Of a stretch of 8,436 nucleotides of DNA, positions 1-6,751 are shown piece by piece; the first letter of the stretch is position 1; each line of letters starts with the position of its first letter. Source of the stretch: CAVPGH01 sp046726955 (lineage in GTDB: Bacteria > Acidobacteriota > Vicinamibacteria > Fen-336); contig JBKPBQ010000424.1 in NCBI GenBank assembly GCA_046726955.1, forward strand, positions 1 through 8,436, given 5' to 3'. Position numbers and translations under genes: made by a program. Below the pieces are notes generated by a model. The model searched no databases and was not told the DNA's origin. It was given only the letters and a program-made list of their open reading frames with translations.

Positions 1-135
1 TCCTAGCTCAGCGTCGCGCTGCCGCACGAGCGCGCGACGCGTCGCTTTGGAGATCGAGCAGTTGTGTAGGCGGGCGAGCTGCCGGGCCGCCTGCCGTCCC
101 GCCGCGTCGAGGATGACTGTCGTGCGCCGCGCCAT
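1..135 (-). CDS. Ribbon-helix-helix (CopG/antitoxin-like) DNA-binding protein, partial (3' end beyond left edge)
   Basis: This is an open frame of 45 codons from ATG at 135 down to base 1 with no stop, so the gene continues outside the window. The translation begins MARRTTVILD, an Arg/Thr-rich beta-strand typical of ribbon-helix-helix proteins, which use this strand to contact the major groove. A helix follows (about residues 11-25), then a CSISKATRRAL turn and second helix, matching the usual xxSxSExxRxAL layout of CopG/VapB-type antitoxins. Another ATG at 142 is in a different frame that hits a stop after 44 codons and has no family look. No Shine-Dalgarno sequence precedes the ATG at 135. 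Codon choice (CTA, GGA, ACA, AAA) is slightly less GC-biased than in the neighbours. The family call is an inference from a short N-terminus. If it is an antitoxin, a toxin gene such as vapC would be expected just left of the window. Confidence 0.62.
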   Translation of the reverse strand, partial: MARRTTVILDAAGRQAARQLARLHNCSISKATRRALVRQRDAELG

Positions 136-175
136 TTGCCATGCTTAGCAGGTCGATCGAGTGGCTGCAAGATTC

Positions 176-203
176 CGCGAACTCGCCCCGGGGCGAGTTC
201 GCG
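176..203. repeat. Perfect 28-bp palindrome in the gap after the ATP-grasp gene
   Basis: Two 14-base arms (left arm CGCGAACTCGCCCC) are exact reverse complements with no spacer, centred between 189 and 190. In RNA this would form a very GC-rich hairpin beginning 18 nt after the TAG of the ATP-grasp gene, which is a terminator-like position. The minus-strand sequence after it (GAATCTTGCAGCC) has no T-run, so it is not a canonical intrinsic terminator. It also lies 40 nt upstream of the ribbon-helix-helix start, a plausible place for an autoregulatory operator, since such proteins bind palindromes. The sequence alone does not decide between these roles. Confidence 0.8.
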
Positions 204-217
204 TCCCGTGATCGGGA
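204..217. repeat. Small hairpin (5-bp stem, 4-nt loop) abutting the 28-bp palindrome
   Basis: TCCCG, loop TGAT, then CGGGA. It begins at the base directly after the larger palindrome, so positions 176-217 consist entirely of two back-to-back inverted repeats. In the direction of transcription it comes first, starting 4 nt after the ATP-grasp stop codon. It may be part of a composite 3'-end or mRNA-stabilising structure. A 5-bp stem can also occur by chance in DNA this GC-rich. Confidence 0.45.
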
Positions 218-221
218 GCAC

Positions 222-1577
222 CTATCCCACGATGAACGTGGGGATGCTGCCCCCGCCCGCGCTCACGTTGATGACGGAGCTCCGCGAGCAGCGGGTCACC
301 GCGCCCGATTCCTCGCCCGCCACGTAGAACGGGTTGGTGTTGACCTTCAGGGGGACGAAGCGCAGCTCGCCGTCCTCGACCATCGGGAAGTCTTCCTCGG
401 GGATCGTCACTCGCTCCTGCACGACCCAGGGCGCGCCGAGGGCCGAGCGGACCGCCGTCTCCCACTCCCCCGCCGGCGTCTCGTTCCCGACGTAGACCGA
501 CTTGCCGCCGTAGGCGTGCGCGGGCTTCAGGACGAGCGACTCGCGAGCCTCGAGAACGAATGGCACGAGATCGATCTCGCGGCCGTCCTTGAGCGTCCGC
601 CGCTCCTCGAGCTTGCGCGTCCAGGGGACGAGCCGCGAGACGAACGCCGCCTCCTCGGCGGTCATCAAGGAAGCAAAGGCCTCGTCGGTGAGGAGGGCGA
701 AGAAGGCCTTGTCCTCGGAGAGCCGGCAGCGGAAGGAGTTCACGAACGGACAGAGACCGTCGCGATAGGCGGCGAGATAGGCTTTGACATCGCTCGCGCG
801 CTCCATGAGCTCCGACAGCACCGTTCGGCGGTAGACGACGTCCACGGGCTTGGCGGGCGTCCAGAGCCTTTCCCCGCGGACCTCCATGTCGCGGGGATCG
901 GCGAGGACGCAGTCGATGCCCCGCGCGGCCATGGCCTCGCGGAGGATCTCCTGGTCGGCCCGCGTCTTCACCTCGGCCCAGTCCACGATGGCCACGACGG
1001 GCGCGCCCGTGCCGCCCCTCGCCTTCCAGGGGGCGAGGACGGCGCGCACGACCGCCTCCTCGGACGATCGATACTCGACGGCAACCCGCTCCGCGAAGGC
1101 CCGGAAGACGGGCAGCTCGCGGAAGACTCGAGCCATCCGGTCGCCATAGCCGAAGCCGGCTGGAGCATCGTTGTTGATCTCGATGAAGCGAGGACCTTCG
1201 CCGGTGAGGAACGCGTCGAGGCGCGAGAGGGCGACGTCGGGCGGCCCGGGGTCGAGCGCCACCCATGGCACTTCCGCCGCTGGCGTGCCCAGGAAGTCGC
1301 AGAGCCGGTACGCGTCTCCCGCGAACGCGTGCCGGGCCACGCGGACCGAGAGCTCGAGAAGGCGCCGCCCCGAGGCGCAGAGCACCTCCCAGTCCTTGCG
1401 GCCCACGAGCTGCGGACGCAGCAGGCTGGGCATGGGCACCCCGTCGAACGTCACGCTCTCGCGCGCGAAGGCCTCGCGCAGCCACTCCCACTGCTCGAGC
1501 GCCGCTCCGCGATCCGCCTCCAGGAGCCGGTGGTACTCGGCGACGGCCTCGTCGGCGGTCACGTGTCGAGGGGCCAC
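222..1577 (-). CDS. Circularly permuted ATP-grasp family protein (glutathionylspermidine-synthase-like fold), substrate unknown
   Basis: This is a 451-aa soluble protein with GTG start and TAG stop. Features fit the circularly permuted ATP-grasp proteins, which use ATP to join a carboxylate to an amine or similar nucleophile. Seen in order: FIEINNDAPAGFGYGD at about 131-146 (acidic/Asn residues likely for Mg-ATP); VDVVYRR at 245-251; FVNSFRCRLSEDKAFFALL at about 278-296; a glycine-rich LVLKPAHAYGGKSVYVG at 348-364 (Lys and Gly loop likely to hold ATP phosphates); WVVQERV at 384-390; and a C-terminal NPFYVAGEESG then VSAGGGSIPTFIV block. There is no signal peptide or TM segment. The start lies only 7 nt after the pyrC stop, with no clear ribosome site of its own, so it is probably translated by coupling and cotranscribed with the pyr genes. 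No conventional pyrimidine step needs such an enzyme, so its product cannot be named. The fold call is solid; any specific annotation such as glutathionylspermidine synthase would be a guess. Confidence 0.85.
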   Translation of the reverse strand: MAPRHVTADEAVAEYHRLLEADRGAALEQWEWLREAFARESVTFDGVPMPSLLRPQLVGRKDWEVLCASGRRLLELSVRVARHAFAGDAYRLCDFLGTPAAEVPWVALDPGPPDVALSRLDAFLTGEGPRFIEINNDAPAGFGYGDRMARVFRELPVFRAFAERVAVEYRSSEEAVVRAVLAPWKARGGTGAPVVAIVDWAEVKTRADQEILREAMAARGIDCVLADPRDMEVRGERLWTPAKPVDVVYRRTVLSELMERASDVKAYLAAYRDGLCPFVNSFRCRLSEDKAFFALLTDEAFASLMTAEEAAFVSRLVPWTRKLEERRTLKDGREIDLVPFVLEARESLVLKPAHAYGGKSVYVGNETPAGEWETAVRSALGAPWVVQERVTIPEEDFPMVEDGELRFVPLKVNTNPFYVAGEESGAVTRCSRSSVINVSAGGGSIPTFIVG

Positions 1578-1584
1578 GGCAAAC

Positions 1585-3802
<2,218 letters not shown>

Positions 3803-3806
<4 letters not shown>

Positions 3807-4432
3807 CGCTTCCTCCGCCGCTTCGCCTTCGCGGGCTTGCGCGTGCCGGACGGCGTCGGGCGCGCCGGCTTCTCGGGCTCCGGCCGCTCGAGGAGGACGA
3901 CCCCGTCCCGCCCGTCCTCCTCGGCGAGCAGGACCTGCACGACCTCCGTTCGCGCGGTGGTCAGCGTCTTACCCACGTAGTCGGCGCGGATCGGCAGCTC
4001 GCGGTGCCCGCGATCGACGACGACCGCCAGCTCGATGCGCGCGGGCCGTCCGAAGTCGATGAGCTGGTCGAGGGCGGCGCGCACGGTGCGGCCGGTGAAG
4101 AGCACGTCGTCCACGAGGACGACGACGCGGCCGTCGATCGAAAACGGGATGTCGGTCCCCTTGGCCACCGGCTGGGCGGCGATGGTCGTGAAGTCGTCGC
4201 GGTAGAGGGTGATGTCGAGGGCGCCCACGGCCGGCTCGGTTCCCGTCGCCTCCTTGAGCTCGCGGGCGAGCCGGCGGGCGAGGGGCACGCCGCGGCTCCG
4301 CACCCCCACGAGCGCCACCTTCTTCAGGTCCGCGTGCCGCTCCGCGATCTCGTGGGCGATGCGCGCGAGCGTCCGGCCCATGCGGGCGGCGTCCATCAGC
4401 TCGACCTTGGGGCGGAGCGCGGGCCCGCCCAT
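3803..4432 (-). CDS. pyrR: PyrR: pyrimidine operon regulator / uracil phosphoribosyltransferase, with basic C-terminal tail
   Basis: PyrR is a type I phosphoribosyltransferase-fold protein that, in Bacillus, binds pyr mRNA in response to UMP/PRPP and also makes UMP from uracil. The 209-aa product shows LVGVRSRGVPLARRLA at about 41-56, LDITLYRDD at 72-80, the PRPP-binding loop VVVLVDDVLFTGRT at 103-116, and the family signature GHRELPIRADYVGK at 142-155. The family normally ends near residue 182. Here about 27 further residues rich in Pro, Lys and Arg follow, ending KAKRRRKR. Part of that tail encodes the pyrB ribosome site. ATG at 4432 is preferred because GGTGG lies 7 nt before it. A GTG one codon upstream (4435) would form the GTGA overlap seen at other junctions and is also possible. 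The gene overlaps the csaA stop. No Bacillus-like PyrR-binding loop or attenuator was found in the 50-90 nt upstream of csaA, so the regulatory mode is open. Confidence 0.95.
3812..3816 (-). promoter_or_regulatory. Ribosome binding site of pyrB (GGAGG)
   Basis: GGAGG ends 5 nt before the GTG at 3806 and supports that start over any other. It is embedded in the last codons of pyrR, where it encodes part of the RRRKR tail. Confidence 0.8.
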
Positions 4433-4764
4433 CACCGCGCCACCGGGCCACCGTCGGGCACGGGCCGCTCGGGGATGAGGAGCGCCTTCTCCCCGCGCCC
4501 GTTGTCCACGGTGAGGACGACGGCTTCCGAGAGAAGGCCGGCCACCTGCTGCGGGGGAAGGTTGACGACCGCCGCCACCTGCAGCCCGATGAGGTCCGCG
4601 GGGTCGTAGAGGTCGGTCACCTCCGCGCTGGCGAGGCGGGAGCCGAGGTCGCCGAAGGAGATGCGAAGGGCGAGAGCGGGCCGCTGGGCGCCCTTCAAGG
4701 GCTCGGCGGCGACGATGGTCCCGATACGCACGTCCAGGCCCAGGAACGCTTCGAGGCTCGACAA
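4432..4764 (-). CDS. csaA: CsaA-like tRNA-binding-domain protein (putative export-related chaperone)
   Basis: This is a small single-domain OB-fold protein of the EMAP/tRNA-binding type. Seen: SSLEAFLGLDVRIGTIVAAE at the N-terminus; LALRISFGDLGSRLASAEVTDLY; then VAAVVNLPPQQVAGLLSEAVVL; and the closing PERPVPDG. These match Bacillus CsaA, a dimer reported to bind tRNA and to have chaperone activity in protein export. The TTG at 4764 is chosen because it gives 110 aa, the usual family length, and starts where homologues start. A longer reading from TTG 4800 gives 122 aa but adds residues (SRSEPRDTIPR) without family counterpart. Neither start has a Shine-Dalgarno sequence. A promoter candidate places the transcript start within one base of 4764, so the message may be leaderless. 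The stop TGA overlaps the pyrR start, making this the apparent first gene of the pyr operon. The role there is unknown. Confidence 0.87.
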   Translation of the reverse strand: MSSLEAFLGLDVRIGTIVAAEPLKGAQRPALALRISFGDLGSRLASAEVTDLYDPADLIGLQVAAVVNLPPQQVAGLLSEAVVLTVDNGRGEKALLIPERPVPDGGPVAR

Positions 4765-4771
4765 TCGCGGG

Positions 4772-4800
4772 ATCGTATCGCGGGGCTCGGAGCGGGACAA
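4772..4800 (-). promoter_or_regulatory. Candidate sigma70-type promoter of the csaA-pyrRBC operon
   Basis: Minus-strand TTGTCC (4800-4795) and TACGAT (4777-4772) are separated by exactly 17 nt. Each matches four of six consensus bases, and TACGAT is relatively AT-rich for this GC-rich region. The predicted start of transcription is A4765 or T4764, at the TTG of csaA. It lies after the glycosyltransferase stop and before the pyr genes, where an operon promoter is expected. Two four-of-six boxes can occur by chance. Confidence 0.35.
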
Positions 4801-4850
4801 GCGCCGACGCGGTCACGCGGGCGCGGGGCCTGGAACCGGCGCGGTCCGCG

Positions 4851-6056
4851 CTAGTCGGGAACCCAGACCTTTACCGTCGGCAGCCCCAGGCGTCCCGCAG
4901 TGACGTGTAGCGCGAAGAGGATCAAGAAGAGGGCCGCCGGCGCGGCGGGAAAACGGTCGACGCGCTGCGCGAGGCGGCGCAGCCACGCCCAGCGCTCGAG
5001 GGCGACGAGAGCGCCCGCCGCTCCGAGGGCGTAGTACGCGGGAAAGAGGTAACGGTCGGCGCGCCGGTCGGAGAGGCTGAAGAGAACGAGGTACAGGCCA
5101 GCCAGGGCCAGGGCGAACTGGAGGCCTCCGCGCGCCTTGGGTTCCGGCGGGAGCGAATCGGCTCGACGGGAGAGCGCAGCGACGAGGAGGGCGAGCGTGA
5201 AGGGGAACGGGAACCAGAGGACCCGGCCGAGGTACCAGACGAGGTTGTAGGCCTTCTGCCCGAGGACGGCGGCGGAGTGCGATTCCGCGGCGAGGCCGAG
5301 CTGGCGGCCCAGGTAGTCCGAGAGGAAGGGCTCGCCCGTCGCGCCGCGATACGCCAGCTCGTACACGAGGATCGTCAGCGCCACCACGACCACCGCCGCG
5401 CCGAGTCCCTCCCAGGCGCGCCGGGTTCCTCCCTCCGCGCCTCGGCGCGTGAGCAACCAGAGCGCGCACACCGGTGCGCCGAGCAGGCCGAGCACGCCCT
5501 TGACCAGGAAGAGGCCGGCGAGGGCGAGGGCCGCGAGCGCCGTCCACCCGCGGTGCGAGCGCGAGCGCTCCGTGCCCACCAGGGCGAGAACGAGCAGGAG
5601 GAGGACCGCCTGCTCCTGGTTGGCGCGGACGCGGAAGGTGAACGCGATGGGCAGGAGCTGCAGAAGCCACGTGAGGCTGCGGGCGGGAAACGGGCCCACG
5701 ACCGCGGAGGCGAGAGCGGCCATGCCGACGAGGCTCAGCGCCTGATAGAGGGCGTTCACCGCGTACGCCGCCTGCTCCGCGGGGTACCCGGCGCGCGCCA
5801 GGAGCGCGGGCGGCCAGAAGGCCCCCGCGGGGTGCTCGCGGTAGAGGCCCTCCATGTACCACCGAGGCGGCCACAAGGGAGCGATCCAGCGCGAGAGAGG
5901 CTCGGCGGAGATCTGCTCCGCGAGCTTCGCGTACAGGACGGAGTCCTGGTCCCGCGAGACGAAGCGGAGCGCGGGGAGCAGGACGAGCACGATCCCGACG
6001 GCCATCGCCCAGGCCAACGCCTCGCTCCTCCGCCGCTCCCGGGCGGCCTCGGTCAC
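4851..6056 (-). CDS. GT-C fold integral membrane glycosyltransferase (ArnT/PMT-like)
   Basis: This is a 401-aa polytopic membrane protein. Such enzymes transfer a sugar from a polyprenyl-phosphate donor to an acceptor on the outer face of the membrane. Seen: TM1 at about 13-31 (ALAWAMAVGIVLVLLPALRF) followed by RDQDSVLYAKLAEQI, where D36/D38 fit the catalytic acidic motif after the first TM helix in the ArnT/PMT group. Then REHPAGAFWPPAL (E74-H75-P76), a second family hallmark. Further hydrophobic segments lie near 101-121, 127-140, 149-161, 172-200, 217-233, 278-296 and 312-328. DRYLFPAYYALGAAGAL (334-350) matches the RYLFPAYPAL block. A last TM segment is near 371-386. GTG 6056 is chosen because it overlaps the upstream stop as GTGA with GGAGGAG 5 nt before it. 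The frame is open to 6206, but the extra 50 residues are Gly/Arg/Pro-rich shadow sequence. Sugar and acceptor cannot be told from the sequence. Confidence 0.85.
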   Translation of the reverse strand: MTEAARERRRSEALAWAMAVGIVLVLLPALRFVSRDQDSVLYAKLAEQISAEPLSRWIAPLWPPRWYMEGLYREHPAGAFWPPALLARAGYPAEQAAYAVNALYQALSLVGMAALASAVVGPFPARSLTWLLQLLPIAFTFRVRANQEQAVLLLLVLALVGTERSRSHRGWTALAALALAGLFLVKGVLGLLGAPVCALWLLTRRGAEGGTRRAWEGLGAAVVVVALTILVYELAYRGATGEPFLSDYLGRQLGLAAESHSAAVLGQKAYNLVWYLGRVLWFPFPFTLALLVAALSRRADSLPPEPKARGGLQFALALAGLYLVLFSLSDRRADRYLFPAYYALGAAGALVALERWAWLRRLAQRVDRFPAAPAALFLILFALHVTAGRLGLPTVKVWVPD

Positions 6057-6751
6057 CCGATCTCCTCCCCCAGGATGGCGCGCACCGCCGCCTCGCGGTC
6101 GGCGAAGCTCGGAAGAAGGGCGTGCGGTTCCACCGCGCGCAGGGCCTCCTGGGTTGTCCGTCCCGTGGCCACCGCCACCGCGCGCACGCCGAAATGGCGG
6201 CCACACAGCACGTCGTGGATCGAGTCGCCCACGATCACGATCTGGCTCCCCGCGAACGTCGTCCCGGTGGCCTCGAACGCGCGGGCCACCGCGACCTCAG
6301 GGAGGCGGCTTCGCTCCTCGTGGTCGGAGCCGAAGGCGCCGAACGGGAAGTAGCGGTTGGCGTCGAGGGGCGAGAGCTTTAGCCGGGCGTTGGGCTCGAT
6401 GTTTCCGGTAAGGAGGCCGAGCGTCACGCGGGGATCCGTGGCGAGGGCCGCGAGAAGAGCGGCGACGCCCGGCTTCGCCTGCACGTGCTCGGGACGGAGC
6501 CGCTCGTGGAGCAGCACCTGGTAGCGGTCGATCAGCCGGGCGAGCCGCGCGTCGATCTCGACGTCGCCGAACCCCGCCCCCCGCATGAGGTCGCGCACGA
6601 TCTGCTTGTCGGTCTTCCCCGAGTAGTCGTAGCTGTCCGCCTCCCCCACCGTGCCGAACACTTCCCGGAGCGCCGTTTCGAACGCGCGCGCCGACACGCC
6701 GCCCGCGGAAAGCAGCGTGCCGTCGATGTCGAAGAGGACGAGCCGCCTCAC
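6053..6751 (-). CDS. HAD-superfamily phosphatase (phosphoglycolate phosphatase-like)
   Basis: This is a 232-aa cytoplasmic haloacid-dehalogenase-type hydrolase that would form an aspartyl-phosphate intermediate on Asp8. All four HAD motifs are seen: FDIDGTLL (nucleophile D8, acid/base D10); LLTGN with T115; NARLKL with K125; and VGDSIHD with D176 and D180. The helical cap lies at about 15-85 (ARAFETALREVFG, DYSGKTDKQIVRDLM). Length and cap arrangement resemble phosphoglycolate phosphatase (Gph)-like proteins, but HAD substrates cannot be assigned from motifs. GTG 6751 is chosen because it overlaps the phosphodiesterase stop as GTGA, has GAGGAGG 4 nt upstream, and puts motif I at the N-terminus. 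A longer frame to 7174 is shadow sequence. Coupling to two membrane enzymes suggests a sugar-phosphate or lipid-carrier-related substrate rather than housekeeping phosphoglycolate removal; that is inference. Confidence 0.92.
   Translation of the reverse strand: MRRLVLFDIDGTLLSAGGVSARAFETALREVFGTVGEADSYDYSGKTDKQIVRDLMRGAGFGDVEIDARLARLIDRYQVLLHERLRPEHVQAKPGVAALLAALATDPRVTLGLLTGNIEPNARLKLSPLDANRYFPFGAFGSDHEERSRLPEVAVARAFEATGTTFAGSQIVIVGDSIHDVLCGRHFGVRAVAVATGRTTQEALRAVEPHALLPSFADREAAVRAILGEEIG
6062..6068 (-). promoter_or_regulatory. Ribosome binding site of the GT-C glycosyltransferase (GGAGGAG)
   Basis: GGAGGAG lies 5 nt before GTG 6056 and fixes this start against a longer open frame. It lies inside the final codons of the HAD gene, where it encodes Glu-Glu. 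Confidence 0.8.

Noticed and set aside
176..203. Intrinsic Rho-independent terminator
   Set aside because: The hairpin is strong and well placed after the ATP-grasp stop, but no T-run follows on the transcribed strand. It is reported as a palindrome of undecided role.
145..1491. 448-codon minus-strand frame overlapping the ATP-grasp gene
   Set aside because: It is an Arg/Ala/Gly-rich out-of-frame shadow, while the other minus-strand frame carries clear ATP-grasp motifs.
4765..4800. Longer CsaA from TTG 4800 (122 aa)
   Set aside because: The added N-terminal residues lack family counterparts, there is no ribosome site, and the TTG coincides with a candidate -35 box. It is kept only as an alternative.
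4765..4850. PyrR-responsive attenuator or binding loop upstream of the pyr operon
   Set aside because: I searched for a Bacillus-like AGUCCAGAGAGGCU-type loop and a terminator with a T-run. None was seen, only a short CGCGG-A-CCGCG inverted repeat at 4840-4850.
4813..6204. 463-codon minus-strand frame over the glycosyltransferase
   Set aside because: It is Arg/Pro/Ala-rich with no TM pattern or motifs. The correct frame shows TM helices and GT-C motifs.
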